Part shown: one piece after another, positions 18,686-28,707 of the stretch
Position numbering within the stretch: position 1 is the stretch's first letter
Layout of the letters: every line of letters begins with the position of its first letter
NCBI RefSeq assembly: GCF_000013225.1
Contig: NC_007776.1
Coordinates: 1,135,277 to 1,199,276 of the forward strand
DNA from: Synechococcus sp. JA-2-3B'a(2-13)
GTDB taxonomy: Bacteria; Cyanobacteriota; Cyanobacteriia; Thermostichales; Thermostichaceae
DNA: 64,000 bases
Direction: 5' to 3'
Notes under the pieces: model-generated
What the model was told of the DNA's origin: nothing
The model's database searches: none
What the model saw: the letters and a program-made list of their open reading frames with translations, nothing else
Program-made: the position numbers and the translations under genes

Positions 18686-19960
18686 ATGATCCACGAACTC
18701 TCCATGCCGGCCCTCAGCTCCACCATGGAAACGGGCAAGATCGTCACCTGGCTGAAAAACCCCGGCGACCGCGTGGAGAAAGGAGAAAACATCCTGGTGG
18801 TGGAGTCCGACAAAGCGGACATGGACGTGGAGTCCTTCCACAGCGGCATCCTGGCCAGTATCCTGGTGCCGGCAGGGGAATCAGCCCCGGTGGGCGCCCC
18901 CATTGCCCTGATTGCCGAAAGCGAAGCGGAAGTGGCCCAAGCTCAGGAAAAAGCCAAAGCCCTCGCTGCTGGCGTTACCCCTGCGGCTCCACCTAGCGCA
19001 GACCGCGCCTCTGCAGCTCAGCCGACAAGTCCTGCCCCTGCGGCAACCCCCACCTCTACACTGCCAAATGGATCGGATGGCGCCGGATCCCAGCGGATCG
19101 TGGCTTCCCCGCGGGCGAAAAAATTGGCGGAAAGCCTGGGGATCGATCTGCGCACCGTGCGCGGCTCCGGCCCCAACGGTCGCATCATAGCCGAAGACGT
19201 GGAGCGAGCTGCGGCCCTTTCCGCTCCTGCAGTGGCTGCCCCCTCTGCTCCAGCCCCCGCGCCTCCAACTCCTGTAGCTGTCCCCTTGGGAGAAACGGTT
19301 CCCCTCAGCACTTTACAAGCGGCGGTGGTGCGCAACATGAACGCCAGCCTTGGCGTGCCGGTGTTCCACGTGGGCTACACCATCACCACCGATAGCCTGG
19401 ATCACCTCTACCAACAGGTAAAGCCTAAGGGGGTGACCCTGACGGCCCTCTTGGTCAAAGCCGTGGCCATGACCCTGGAGAAGCATCCCCTTTTGAATGC
19501 CAGCTACACAGAAGGCGGGATCCATTACAAATCGGATATCAACATCGCCGTGGCCGTGGCCATGGAGGATGGCGGGCTGATCACCCCTGTCCTAAAGCAA
19601 GCCAACCGGCTCGATCTGTACGAGATCTCCCGCCGCTGGAAGGATCTGGTGGAGCGGGCGCGGCGCAAGCAACTGCAGCCGGAAGAGTACAATAGCGGCA
19701 CCTTCACCCTCTCCAACCTGGGCATGTTCGGGGTGGATCGCTTCGATGCCATTTTGCCCCCCAACCAGGGATCCATTTTGGCCATCGGCGCTTCTCGCCC
19801 CACGGTGGTGGCGACGCCGGAAAAAGCCATTGCCATCCGTTCCCAAATGCAGGTGAACCTCACCTGTGATCACCGTGTCATCTACGGCGCCCATGCAGCG
19901 GCTTTCCTGCAGGATCTGGCGCAGCTCATAGAGCACAAGGTGGGATCCCTGACGTTGTAG
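18686..19960 (+). CDS. dihydrolipoamide acetyltransferase (E2) of pyruvate dehydrogenase
   Basis: 424 residues from ATG 18686. The lipoyl domain has VVESDKADMDVES (lipoyl-lysine about residue 43). A proline/alanine linker follows, then an E3/E1-binding domain (ASPRAKKLAESLGIDLRTV, about 138) and the catalytic acyltransferase domain ending with DHRVIYGAHAAAFL near 394. The frame is open further upstream, but homology begins at MIHELSMPAL. It transfers acetyl groups to CoA. Lipoyl synthase lies convergently downstream, fitting its need for lipoylation. Confidence 0.93.
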   Translation: MIHELSMPALSSTMETGKIVTWLKNPGDRVEKGENILVVESDKADMDVESFHSGILASILVPAGESAPVGAPIALIAESEAEVAQAQEKAKALAAGVTPAAPPSADRASAAQPTSPAPAATPTSTLPNGSDGAGSQRIVASPRAKKLAESLGIDLRTVRGSGPNGRIIAEDVERAAALSAPAVAAPSAPAPAPPTPVAVPLGETVPLSTLQAAVVRNMNASLGVPVFHVGYTITTDSLDHLYQQVKPKGVTLTALLVKAVAMTLEKHPLLNASYTEGGIHYKSDINIAVAVAMEDGGLITPVLKQANRLDLYEISRRWKDLVERARRKQLQPEEYNSGTFTLSNLGMFGVDRFDAILPPNQGSILAIGASRPTVVATPEKAIAIRSQMQVNLTCDHRVIYGAHAAAFLQDLAQLIEHKVGSLTL

Positions 19961-20051
19961 CCGCCCTGAAACCCGGCCTTGAGCCAATCTCAGAGTAGGG
20001 TTCTTCTCTCGCGCAACCCACAAGGTCGGGCAGCCGGCGAGGCCCCAGCGC

Positions 20052-20957
20052 TCAGGAGCTCCTCCTGGGAAAGCGCTGCATCAACTCTTGCACAGCCTCG
20101 GCATGGTAGGAGCTGCGGGTTAGGGGCGAAGACACCACCTGCAAAAAGCCCAGTTCCTCTCCCACCCGTCGCCAATGGTCGAACTCTTCGGGGGGAACGT
20201 AGCGCTCCACCGGCAGGTGTTTGGGGCTGGGCGCCAGGTATTGGCCGAGCGTGAGGATGTCACACCCTGCCCGGCGCAGATCCCGCATCACCTGCAAGAT
20301 CTCCTCGGCAGTTTCTCCCAGGCCCAACATCACCCCCGACTTGGTGTACAGGCCAGGATCCCATTGCCGTGCCAACTCCAACAGTTTGAGGGAGCGCTCG
20401 TAATTCCCCTGCGGGCGTACACGGCGATAGAGGCGGGGCACCGTTTCGGTATTGTGGTTGAGCACCGTCGGTCGGGCGGCCAAGATCTGCTGCAGCGCCT
20501 GCCAGTTACCACATAGGTCTGGGATCAAGACCTCGATGGTGGTCTGGGGCATGCGGCGGCGGATTTCCGCAATGCAGGCCACAAACTGGCTGGCTCCCCC
20601 ATCGGGCAGGTCGTCCCGATTCACCGACGTAATCACCGCATGGCGCAATCCCAAGCGTTCCACTGCTTCTGCCACCCGCCGGGGTTCAGTGGCATCCAGG
20701 GGCAGAGGGCGTTTGGTGAAGTCGATATCGCAGTAGGGGCAGGCGCGGGTACAGGCCGGGCCCATGATCAAAAAGGTGGCGGTGCCGTTGGCAAAACACT
20801 CCCCCAGGTTGGGACAGGAAGCCTCTTCGCAAACCGTGTTCAGGCCCAAGTCCCGCAGCAGTTGTTTGACGGATCCCACCCGTTGAGGGGCCTTGGCCCG
20901 CAGCCAGGAGGGTTTGCTACCAGAAGAAACAACGGTCAAAGAAGTGCTCCAACACAA
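20052..20957 (-). CDS. lipA: lipoyl synthase
   Basis: About 301 residues. Auxiliary cluster cysteines are in [12 protein letters not shown] (43, 48, 54) and the radical-SAM cluster is CTRACPYC (69, 73, 76). The C-terminal RSSYHAEAV holds the conserved serine ligand. LipA inserts sulfurs at C6 and C8 of protein-bound octanoate. The start is uncertain: the longest frame begins with TTG at 20957, with another TTG six codons in. Conservation begins near [10 protein letters not shown]. Confidence 0.93.
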   Translation of the reverse strand: MCWSTSLTVVSSGSKPSWLRAKAPQRVGSVKQLLRDLGLNTVCEEASCPNLGECFANGTATFLIMGPACTRACPYCDIDFTKRPLPLDATEPRRVAEAVERLGLRHAVITSVNRDDLPDGGASQFVACIAEIRRRMPQTTIEVLIPDLCGNWQALQQILAARPTVLNHNTETVPRLYRRVRPQGNYERSLKLLELARQWDPGLYTKSGVMLGLGETAEEILQVMRDLRRAGCDILTLGQYLAPSPKHLPVERYVPPEEFDHWRRVGEELGFLQVVSSPLTRSSYHAEAVQELMQRFPRRSS

Positions 20958-21114
20958 AACAGCAGCGACGGTATCACTCAGCTTAGCCTGCCATTTGGCC
21001 CCGTTGGAATTTGGACAAAGCCAATTTCCCGGCCCAATTGATCCCTAGCGCCTCGGAAGCAAGACCCAAAACACGGCATACTGGAAAGCAAATGTCGAGC
21101 GATAGGGATCCCAC

Positions 21115-23115
21115 ATGGTTGTTGCTGCTCCTCCCTCTCTGGAACAACTTGCCATCAATACGATTCGCTTTTTGGCGGTGGATGCTGTTCAGAAGGCCAA
21201 CTCCGGCCACCCTGGCCTGCCGATGGGAGCAGCACCCATGGCCTATGTGTTGTGGCAGCAGTTCATGAAGTTCAACCCCCGCAACCCCAAGTGGGTGGAT
21301 CGGGATCGCTTTGTGCTCTCGGCGGGGCATGGCTGCATGCTGCAGTACGCGCTGCTGCACCTAACCGGCTTCGATGTAAGCCTGGAGGACATTAAGCAGT
21401 TCCGCCAGTGGGGCTCCAAAACCCCCGGCCACCCGGAAAACTTTGAAACTCCGGGGGTGGAGGTGACCACCGGCCCGCTGGGGCAAGGGGTGGGCAATGC
21501 GGTAGGGTTGGCCATTGCCGAGGCCCATCTGGCCGCCCGCTTCAACAAGCCCGGCCACACCATTGTGGATCACTACACTTACGTGATCTTGGGCGATGGC
21601 TGCAACATGGAAGGGGTGGCTTCTGAAGCAGCTTCTCTGGCCGGCCACCTGCAACTGGGCAAGCTGATCATGCTTTACGACAGCAACCACATCTCCATCG
21701 ACGGCAGAACGGAAATCGCCTTTACGGAAGATGTGGGCAAACGCTATGAAGCCTACGGCTGGCACGTGCAAAAGGTAGACGACGGCAACCACGACCTGAA
21801 GGGGATCGCCGAGGCCATCCAGAGAGCCAAGGAAGTCACCAACAAGCCGTCCTTGATTATTGTCGAGACCACCATCGGCTACGGATCCCCCAACAAGGCC
21901 GGCAGCGAGAGCGTCCATGGGGCACCCCTGGGGCCGGAAGAGGTGAAGCTCACCAAACAAAACCTGGGCTGGCCGCTGGAGCCGGAGTTTTACATTCCCG
22001 ACGAGGTGCTGGCCCACTTCCGCCAGGCCATCGAAAAAGGGGCCAAGGCCGAGGCCGAGTGGAACGAGCGCTTCGCCGCCTACGAGAAGGCTTACCCCGA
22101 AGAGGCCGCCGAGTTCAAGCGCATCATGGCCGGGGAGCTGCCGGTGGGCTGGAAAGAAGCGCTGGCCCCCATTGCCGAAACCGGCAGAGAATCCACCCGC
22201 AACCTCTCCAAGTTTTGTCTGAATGCCTTGGCCAAAGCGGTGCCGGAACTGCTGGGGGGATCCGCAGATCTCGCCCACTCCAACATGACTTATCTAAAGG
22301 GGATCCCAGAGTTTCAGGCCGGCTCTTACGAGGGGCGTAACTTCCGCTTTGGGGTGCGGGAACACGGCATGGGAGCCATTGCCAACGGCATGGCGCTTCA
22401 TGGAGGTCTCATCCCTTACGACGCCACCTTTTTGATCTTCACAGACTACATGCGGCCTGCCATCCGCCTATCGGCCCTCTCGCAAGTGCGGGTGCTGCAC
22501 GTCATGACCCACGACTCCGTCGCCTTGGGAGAAGATGGCCCCACCCACCAGCCGGTGGAAACTTTGGCCTCCCTGCGGGCCATTCCCAATCTCTATGTGC
22601 TGCGCCCGGCAGATGCCCGCGAAACGGTGGGATCCTACCAGGTGGCCCTAGAAGCCAAGACCACCCCTTCTGTGCTGGTGTTCACCCGGCAGGCGGTCAA
22701 CCCGGTGGAGGGCACCTCTGTTGAAGGCGTAGCCAAAGGGGCCTATGTGGTGGTGGATGCCCCCAACCCAGAGCTGATCTTGATCGCCACCGGCTCTGAA
22801 CTGGAGCTGGCAGTGAAAGCTGCAGCCCAACTGAAGCAGGAAGGCCGGGCCGTGCGGGTGGTCTCTATGCCCTGTATGGAGCTGTTTGAGGCCCAGCCCC
22901 AGAGCTACCGCGATTCCGTTCTGCCCCCCAACGTCACCAAGCGCGTCTCCGTCGAGGCAGGCTGCACCTTCGGCTGGCACAAGTACCTGGGGTTTGAGGG
23001 GGTGGCCATTGGCATCGATCGCTTTGGCGCCTCTGCCCCCGGCCCGGTGTGCATGGAGAAGTTCGGCTTCACGGTGGAAAACGTGGTCAACACTGCCCGC
23101 CGGCTGCTGGGCTGA
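21115..23115 (+). CDS. tkt: transketolase
   Basis: 666 residues. [20 protein letters not shown] opens the TPP-binding domain, [19 protein letters not shown] (about 160) is the diphosphate/Mg motif, and the pyrimidine domain carries [19 protein letters not shown]. It exchanges two-carbon units in the Calvin-Benson and pentose phosphate pathways. A rho-independent terminator follows at 23150. Its substrates link it to transaldolase and phosphoketolase in the same window. Confidence 0.96.
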   Translation: MVVAAPPSLEQLAINTIRFLAVDAVQKANSGHPGLPMGAAPMAYVLWQQFMKFNPRNPKWVDRDRFVLSAGHGCMLQYALLHLTGFDVSLEDIKQFRQWGSKTPGHPENFETPGVEVTTGPLGQGVGNAVGLAIAEAHLAARFNKPGHTIVDHYTYVILGDGCNMEGVASEAASLAGHLQLGKLIMLYDSNHISIDGRTEIAFTEDVGKRYEAYGWHVQKVDDGNHDLKGIAEAIQRAKEVTNKPSLIIVETTIGYGSPNKAGSESVHGAPLGPEEVKLTKQNLGWPLEPEFYIPDEVLAHFRQAIEKGAKAEAEWNERFAAYEKAYPEEAAEFKRIMAGELPVGWKEALAPIAETGRESTRNLSKFCLNALAKAVPELLGGSADLAHSNMTYLKGIPEFQAGSYEGRNFRFGVREHGMGAIANGMALHGGLIPYDATFLIFTDYMRPAIRLSALSQVRVLHVMTHDSVALGEDGPTHQPVETLASLRAIPNLYVLRPADARETVGSYQVALEAKTTPSVLVFTRQAVNPVEGTSVEGVAKGAYVVVDAPNPELILIATGSELELAVKAAAQLKQEGRAVRVVSMPCMELFEAQPQSYRDSVLPPNVTKRVSVEAGCTFGWHKYLGFEGVAIGIDRFGASAPGPVCMEKFGFTVENVVNTARRLLG

Positions 23116-23149
23116 GGGCACTTTACCCCTTCCTCGGCGCTTTCAAGGG

Positions 23150-23184
23150 GCTCAGCAGGGATCCCTTCTCTGCTGGGCTTTTTT
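23150..23184 (+). terminator. rho-independent terminator after transketolase
   Basis: GCTCAGCAG pairs with CTGCTGGGC (one G-U) around a loop containing GGATCC, followed by a run of six T. Confidence 0.8.
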
Positions 23185-23240
23185 CCCTGTTGAGCCTGCT
23201 GCCCAGCGGCGTGACCCGGACAGGCGTAGCGAACCTCGCA

Positions 23241-23500
23241 TCAACCAATCAGCAGGACTTCCAAAGCATCCGGATCTGCTTCTTTCTGTAGGGCAGCCAT
23301 GGCGGAGAACGCAGTCGAGGGCGGCTTCCTGCCCCGCAGACAACACCTTTGCCTTGAGGACATCTTCAACCATGGCGGGGATGATCCTTGAAGGCAAGTT
23401 GGAAGTCGAGCAGGCTGCCACCATCGCCTTGAAATCGCCTTGAAGAAGAAACTTTGGCTTCCGCCGCCGTGCTGAGGTGCTTGTGCCGGCTGCAGACACA
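23241..23500 (-). pseudogene. small conserved-looking ORF with frameshift
   Basis: One frame reads MVEDVLKAKVLSAGQEAALD. After a shift near 23300 another frame ends naturally with MAALQKEADPDALEVLLIG and a stop. Joined, they look like a short helical regulatory-type protein; separately neither looks complete. I do not recognise a family. It could be a frameshifted relic or a coincidence in GC-rich DNA. Confidence 0.35.
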
Positions 23501-23522
23501 AACAGCTTTGCCTACTGTTTGC

Positions 23523-23657
23523 CTACTGTAGGAACCCCGCCAGTAAAATCACCGCGGCTCCCACGGCAGCCAAAATCGTCAGCGCCCGGCCCGCGTCGGC
23601 ACTGCCCTTCCACGAGAAGTTTTTCTCCGACTTTTTCGGTTCTGCTGGCATGGCCAT
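23523..23657 (-). CDS. 44-residue single-pass membrane protein
   Basis: Starts MAMPAEPKKSEKNFSWKGSA and ends with one hydrophobic helix, ALTILAAVGAAVILLAGFLQ. A strong AAAGGGAGG ribosome-binding site lies upstream. It is too close (1 nt) to the first ATG and ideally spaced (7 nt) for the second ATG, at 23651, so the real protein is probably 42 residues. Short positively charged N-terminal tail plus one C-terminal helix is typical of small subunits of thylakoid complexes, but I do not recognise this one. Confidence 0.65.
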   Translation of the reverse strand: MAMPAEPKKSEKNFSWKGSADAGRALTILAAVGAAVILLAGFLQ

Positions 23658-23835
23658 GCCTCCCTTTGCATTGCCAACTCTAACTTAACTTCCCCCCCAC
23701 GGGATCTTAGCTGGTTGGGGCATACCCTGGAAAAAACAGCAGCCATCTGGCCCGGCCAGCCGTTTTTGGGAACAATACAAGCAGGCAAGGGATCCAACTC
23801 CCACCAGTCTGGAAGCACATCCTGAGGCGAAAGCC

Positions 23836-24321
23836 ATGAGCTATGCAGAACGGAGCAAAAGAATGGTTTTGACGTTGGCGACTCTGCTGGGCGGCTGGGT
23901 TGGCGGAGGGTTGTTGCAGGGATCCCTCTGGGTTGCCGCTCAGCCTACCTTTCAGACAGTGCCGTTGCCGCGCTTACCGGTGGGTGTCGATCAATTGGTT
24001 TTTGATCGCCCAGTGGCCCGCTTCAACCCCGACCTGCCGGCAGAGCTGGTGATCCGCAATCGCACCGGTCTGCCTTTGGAATACGGCTTTACCGATCCCC
24101 GCCAGAAAGTCTCGGAACTGCCTGCCGGCGAAACGTTGCGCCTGAGCAACCTGTTGATCCCCAATTGCATGGCCATCAACACGCCGATGTTGGCTCCTGT
24201 GGGCTACCAGGTGAGCGTGGATCCCTTGAATGTGATCACCGTAGAGGTGCGGCTGGTCAACGATGTCTCCGGCGATCATTGCCTCGATCTGCAAGAGACA
24301 GGGGCTATTTTTGTGAATTGA
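23836..24321 (+). CDS. exported hypothetical protein
   Basis: 161 residues. The N-terminus has basic residues then a hydrophobic stretch (VLTLATLLGGWVGGGLLQGSL) and a likely signal peptidase site after VAAQ. The mature part is rich in beta-strand pattern, with two cysteines (PNC, DHC) that could form a disulfide. No family is recognised. A periplasmic or lumenal location is inferred from the signal. Confidence 0.7.
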   Translation: MSYAERSKRMVLTLATLLGGWVGGGLLQGSLWVAAQPTFQTVPLPRLPVGVDQLVFDRPVARFNPDLPAELVIRNRTGLPLEYGFTDPRQKVSELPAGETLRLSNLLIPNCMAINTPMLAPVGYQVSVDPLNVITVEVRLVNDVSGDHCLDLQETGAIFVN

Positions 24322-24666
24322 TATCAATAAACTGACATAAATCGATCGGCGATCGGCGGTCACGACACAAGTTAGTTGATCAAAGGGATCCCTTACATCC
24401 TCACCTACAGTCATCTTCTGGATTTTGCCAGGATGGACATGGGATCCCACACGGTAGATGGCAGTTGACTTTGCCCGGTTTTGACGCTGGGATTGAGTCT
24501 ATTGGAGAGCCGATCAGAGGTTTAGGCGTATCGACAGGGGCCATCCCCTGTGACAGGATTCGAACAGGATATCGAGGCCGATGTTCTGCCGGACTCTGTT
24601 TAGCCTTTCTCTGGGCTTGTTGCCTGTGTAGTCTGTCTGTAGTCTATCTTTTTCTTGGATGGTCTC
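24322..24666. other. intergenic stretch with perfect 7-bp hairpin
   Basis: ACAGGGG (24534-24540), loop CCAT, CCCCTGT (24545-24551) forms a perfect stem about 115 bp before the next gene. No T-run follows, so it looks like a leader structure or operator rather than a terminator. No gene is visible. Confidence 0.5.
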
Positions 24667-25716
24667 ATGAGCGATAACTTGTATTCCTGGTTTCCCCGGG
24701 CCTTGGTGATTGGCGCTGCGGTTGTGGGGTTGTCGAGCTTGCCTGCAAGGGCTCAGCAAATTACGGATCCCAGCCCAGCTCAAGCGGCCACCAATGTTGA
24801 ACCTACCTCCCCAATCTCGGCTTCTTTTCGCAGCCAAGATGGAGTCAGCGTGCGTCCGGAAACGGTGAGGGTTTTCCTGGATGGCCAAGACGTCACTTCC
24901 CAGTCGGTGATTACCCGCGATTTCTTCACCTATCGCCCTGCCCAACCTCTGCCGCCGGGGCGTCGGGAAGTCTTGCTGGAGTTCACCAATACCCAGGGGG
25001 TGACCCGCCGCGTGACTTGGAGCTTCACCGTGGGTAGCCCTGTCCGCGCTTCCATCGACTTAGTGGATCACAATGCCGGCAGTCGCCCTTTGGCAGCGGG
25101 AGAAATCCTGTTGGTCACCGTCAAAGGTACCCCTTCCAGCCGGGTAACGGTTTACCTCATCCAGGATGGACGGCAAGTGCAAACCTTGCCGGCTCAGGAA
25201 GTTTCCAGCGGCACCTATGTAGTGAACGCCCTAATCGAGGCGAAAGATACCACCCGGGAAGGGATCGTCGTCGCCCGCCTGGAAAATGGCGGCCAAGTGC
25301 GCTTCATGACCGCCGAACAACCGGCCCGCCTGATCGAAGGGGCCACCGGGGGCATCCAGCGGCTGACCACCCAAGAGGTTTCCGCTACAGTCAGCGCCCC
25401 CAGCCCCCTCTTGCCTCAAATCACCAACCTGCAGGATGGGGATCGGGTTTCCGGTTCTTCGTTTACGCTGCAGGGCACTACAGCTCCCAATGCTTCGGTG
25501 CGGGTGAATGTAACGGCTTCGACCTCTCTGGGGGGCATCATCAGCGCCCAACAGACCGTGACCAACCAAACGGTGCAGGCAGATGCCCAGGGCCGTTTCA
25601 CCATCACCGTTCGGCCTCCCATTCCGGCCTCTGGCACGGTGTATCAGGTGAATCTCACGGCCACTTCCGGCAACCAAACCAGCCCAACGGTAACCCTGCG
25701 CCTTACCCAGCAGTAG
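24667..25716 (+). CDS. secreted protein with Ig-like beta-sandwich domains
   Basis: 349 residues. A signal peptide (hydrophobic core ALVIGAAVVGLSSLPARA, cleavage near AQQ) is followed by an Ig-like domain opening ITDPSPAQAATNVEPTSPIS (Big_5/CopC-like pattern). A middle region follows, then a C-terminal bacterial Ig-like repeat around ITNLQDGDRVSGSSFTLQG. The C-terminal part is threonine/serine-rich. Likely extracytoplasmic and surface-associated. No enzyme motif is visible. A TTG lies four codons upstream, but ATG 24667 is preferred. Confidence 0.75.
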   Translation: MSDNLYSWFPRALVIGAAVVGLSSLPARAQQITDPSPAQAATNVEPTSPISASFRSQDGVSVRPETVRVFLDGQDVTSQSVITRDFFTYRPAQPLPPGRREVLLEFTNTQGVTRRVTWSFTVGSPVRASIDLVDHNAGSRPLAAGEILLVTVKGTPSSRVTVYLIQDGRQVQTLPAQEVSSGTYVVNALIEAKDTTREGIVVARLENGGQVRFMTAEQPARLIEGATGGIQRLTTQEVSATVSAPSPLLPQITNLQDGDRVSGSSFTLQGTTAPNASVRVNVTASTSLGGIISAQQTVTNQTVQADAQGRFTITVRPPIPASGTVYQVNLTATSGNQTSPTVTLRLTQQ

Positions 25717-25797
25717 GGGTTCAAGGGATCCCAGCCCATCCCGATAGACTTCCCCCCACCCATCAAGGGATCTGGGCAGCCTTCCATGTCCAGCAGT

Positions 25798-26085
25798 TCA
25801 GACTTCCCTCTCTCCCCTGGGAGAAGGGCTGGGGGTGAAGGCTCTATCATCTTCAATTCCCAGGGATCCCTTGCCGGCTTGTAGGGGAGTTTTGGATAGA
25901 GGAGACTGCATTTGCCAGCGCCACAGGATCCCGGCCATGATCAAGGTGGGCAAAACGATCATCCCGACCACCACTGGCATTTGCTCCGGCAAGGCCAAGT
26001 AAGGGCCACCATACTTGATGGCTGTGCTGATCCCGGCAGCAGCCAGCATCAATTTTAGGGCAAACCAGACTGTTTTTCGATCCAT
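25798..26085 (-). CDS. small two-helix membrane protein
   Basis: 95 residues. Two hydrophobic segments (VWFALKLMLAAAGISTA and MPVVVGMIVLPTLIMAGILW) are separated by a short loop containing YGGPYLALPEQ. The last residues (FTPSPSPRGEREV) are encoded by a copy of the C-rich palindromic repeat, so the C-terminus was remodelled by that repeat. Function unknown. Confidence 0.65.
   Translation of the reverse strand: MDRKTVWFALKLMLAAAGISTAIKYGGPYLALPEQMPVVVGMIVLPTLIMAGILWRWQMQSPLSKTPLQAGKGSLGIEDDRAFTPSPSPRGEREV
25806..25840. repeat. C-rich palindromic repeat at a gene 3' end
   Basis: CCCTCTCTCCCCTGGGAGAA followed by GGGCTGGGGGTGAAG. It lies inside the last codons of the two-helix membrane protein. 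Confidence 0.6.
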
Positions 26086-26112
26086 GACTTACTTTTAATT
26101 CACGCTTTTAAT

Positions 26113-26730
26113 TCACGATGGGCTGGGGTTGCTGACCATGGCAGTGAGAATGCCGGCAATGGTTTCTAGCTCCTCAGGTACCCGATACAGCGTTAAGTCT
26201 TGTTTGATCACCTGCTGATGGGCAAGAATTTGTCCGAACTGCCAGATAGACCCCATCGTCACTGCACCGTAGATCTGAGCCTGCTGCTCCACCTGCGCCA
26301 GGGCAATCATTTCTACAGCCATTTGCACAAAGGCCCGCGTTAGATCGTCCTTTTTGGCTTCAACCACCAGCAGGATGTTCTTCCCTCGCAACAGATAATC
26401 GAGGCTGCCCTTCAACCAATTGTTGACCATCAGGGGATACTCCAGCCGCAAAGGAACTCGACAATGGAGAGCCACTTCGGTCAGCACAGGAGCCACCAGC
26501 AATTCCCGCCGCGCTGTTTCGCTGGTGAGGCTAACCAAAGGTAACAATTGTCGGATCCGATCTTTCAAAACTGGGGTTTGCGGCGGCGCAGGGGCAACAG
26601 GCCATGTCCACTCCCCAATTTCCAGTTGATAGCCGAACTGAGCCAAGATTTCATCTGGCTCGTAGGGCATCTCAAAATAAGAGCGAAAAGTATAGGATTC
26701 GTCTTCTTTAAGAATGGAGATGTTCAGCAT
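26113..26730 (-). CDS. PD-(D/E)XK nuclease-fold protein
   Basis: 205 residues. The core GSLDYLLRGKNILLVVEAKK matches the restriction-endonuclease-like pattern: an aspartate in the GxxDY strand, then E-x-K in VVEAKK (near residue 124). Helices rich in MAVEMIALAQ follow. Such proteins are common in cyanobacteria as stand-alone genes of unknown role. The apparent catalytic triad is intact, so DNA cleavage is plausible. No methyltransferase or transposon gene is next to it. Confidence 0.72.
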   Translation of the reverse strand: MLNISILKEDESYTFRSYFEMPYEPDEILAQFGYQLEIGEWTWPVAPAPPQTPVLKDRIRQLLPLVSLTSETARRELLVAPVLTEVALHCRVPLRLEYPLMVNNWLKGSLDYLLRGKNILLVVEAKKDDLTRAFVQMAVEMIALAQVEQQAQIYGAVTMGSIWQFGQILAHQQVIKQDLTLYRVPEELETIAGILTAMVSNPSPS

Positions 26731-26751
26731 CGGGTTCAGGAGAAGCCACGC

Positions 26752-28581
26752 TCAGTCCGGCACAGCTAGGGCTGCTTCAATCCGCTCTTTCAGGGTAGTC
26801 ACCACTTCTTCAATGGGAATTTCCGTGGCTTGGCCGCTGGCCCGCTCGGTGAGTTCCACCTTGCCCTGTTTGAGGCTGCGCCCTGTGGTGATGCGGTAAG
26901 GGATCCCGATCAGATCCGCATCTTTGAATTTCACCCCGGCCCGCTCGTCCCGGTCATCCCAGAGGGTCTCGATGCCGGCAGTAGCGAGATCTTGCACCAG
27001 TTTTTCCGCCACGCTCATCTGCTCGGGGTCGGAGATGTTGGGCACTACCACCACCACATGATAGGGGGCAATGGCCACGGGCCAGATGATCCCGTTGGCA
27101 TCGTGGGACTGTTCCACCGCCGCCTGGGCCAAGCGGGATACCCCAATGCCATAACAGCCCATCCAGAGGGGCTGCTCGGATCCCTGTTCGTCGGTAAAGG
27201 TGGCCCGCATTGGCAGCGAGAACTTGAGGCCTAGCTGAAAGATATGGCCGATCTCGATGCCACGGGCCGTTTCCAGGATCTGGTCGGGGTTGAGCAAACA
27301 CCGATCCCCCGCCTGTGCCTTGCGCACATCCACCACTTCCGGCAGGGGATATTGCTCGCCCCAGTTGGCCCCCACCACGTGCTGCCCCACCTGGTTGCCG
27401 CCGGTTACGAAGTTCTGCAGCAGGGCTGCCGTCTGGTCGGCCAAGCGCAGGATCTGGGGGGCAAGGTTTTTTTGCCGGCCCAGACAGCTATCCGGCAAGT
27501 CGGGGGCAATGTAGCCCACCGGGATGGGATCCCCCTGCCAACTGTTTTGGATCTCGGCATCGGCCAAGGCGAGCTTGAGCAATTTGCTGGCTTGGTAGCG
27601 CTCTGCCAGGCGGCTGAGGTGGTTGGCCAGTTTGACCTCATTGACTTCTTGATCCCCGCGGATGCTGAGCAGCACTGCCACCCGCAGGCCGTTGTCGTAA
27701 AGGGCTTGGTAGAGGACGTTTTTAACGATCAGGGTAGAGGAGATTTTTAGGAAAGCGGCCAGCTTCTCGATGGTTTCGGTTCCCGGCGTATCCAGAACCT
27801 GGAAGGCGGTGTAGGGAGACTCTGCCGCTGGCGGCGGGATGGAGACGGCCTTCTCCACATTGGCAGCATAGGAGCCATCGGGCGTGTAGAGGATCTCATC
27901 TTCTCCCGCAGAGGCCAGCACCATAAACTCCTGCGAGGCCGCCGATGGACCCCCGATTGCCCCCGCATCGGCATCCACCACTCGAAACTCCAGCCCACAG
28001 CGCCTGAGGATGCGGCTATAGGCTCGGTACATATCTTGGTAGGTCTGGCGCAGGCTTTCCTCGTTGGCGTGGAAGGAATAGGCGTCTTTCATGATGAATT
28101 CCCGCCCTCGCATTAGGCCAAAGCGGGGCCGAATCTCATCCCGAAACTTGGTCTGGATCTGATAGAGGGTTTGGGGCAATTGCCGGTAAGAACGGATCAG
28201 GTCGCGGGCCAGTAGGGTGATCACCTCTTCGTGGGTGGGGCCGAGGCTCTGTTCCCGCCCCTGCCTGTCCTTGAGGGCAAACATGATCCCCTCGGCTTGG
28301 GTGTACACATCCCATCGCCCCGATTCCCGCCAGATCTCCGCCGGCTGCAACTGGGGCAGCAGACACTCTTGCCCACCGATGGCGTTCATCTCCTGGCGAA
28401 CGATCTCCGAGATCTTTTGCAGCACCCGCCAGAGGAGCGGCAGATAGGTGTAGATCCCTGGGGAGAGCCGCCGGATAAAGCAGCCCCGCAGCAGCAATTT
28501 GTGGCTGGGCAACTCGGCCTCGACGGGATCCTCCCGCAGCGTTACAAACAGCATCTGGCTCAGTCTCTGGCTTTGTTGCAT
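26752..28581 (-). CDS. proS: prolyl-tRNA synthetase
   Basis: 609 residues from ATG 28581, preceded by GGAGGGAAGGG; an upstream in-frame start at 28617 is less likely. Bacterial-type ProRS with class II motifs (motif 2 around [23 protein letters not shown], motif 3 [17 protein letters not shown]). The INS-type editing insertion lies between motifs 2 and 3 and the anticodon-binding domain is C-terminal. Charges tRNA-Pro; one tRNA-Pro gene is at 53.5 kb. Confidence 0.96.
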   Translation of the reverse strand: MQQSQRLSQMLFVTLREDPVEAELPSHKLLLRGCFIRRLSPGIYTYLPLLWRVLQKISEIVRQEMNAIGGQECLLPQLQPAEIWRESGRWDVYTQAEGIMFALKDRQGREQSLGPTHEEVITLLARDLIRSYRQLPQTLYQIQTKFRDEIRPRFGLMRGREFIMKDAYSFHANEESLRQTYQDMYRAYSRILRRCGLEFRVVDADAGAIGGPSAASQEFMVLASAGEDEILYTPDGSYAANVEKAVSIPPPAAESPYTAFQVLDTPGTETIEKLAAFLKISSTLIVKNVLYQALYDNGLRVAVLLSIRGDQEVNEVKLANHLSRLAERYQASKLLKLALADAEIQNSWQGDPIPVGYIAPDLPDSCLGRQKNLAPQILRLADQTAALLQNFVTGGNQVGQHVVGANWGEQYPLPEVVDVRKAQAGDRCLLNPDQILETARGIEIGHIFQLGLKFSLPMRATFTDEQGSEQPLWMGCYGIGVSRLAQAAVEQSHDANGIIWPVAIAPYHVVVVVPNISDPEQMSVAEKLVQDLATAGIETLWDDRDERAGVKFKDADLIGIPYRITTGRSLKQGKVELTERASGQATEIPIEEVVTTLKERIEAALAVPD

Positions 28582-28707
28582 CCCTTCCCTCCCTCTGAGG
28601 ACTCCTCCCGCTCGCACGATCAGCTCAAACTTTCCCGCCCTGTTTGGGATCCCCTGCCCGAGAACACAGGCCTGACCGGCAGGCCAACCTGAAGTGCCTT
28701 GATGAAG

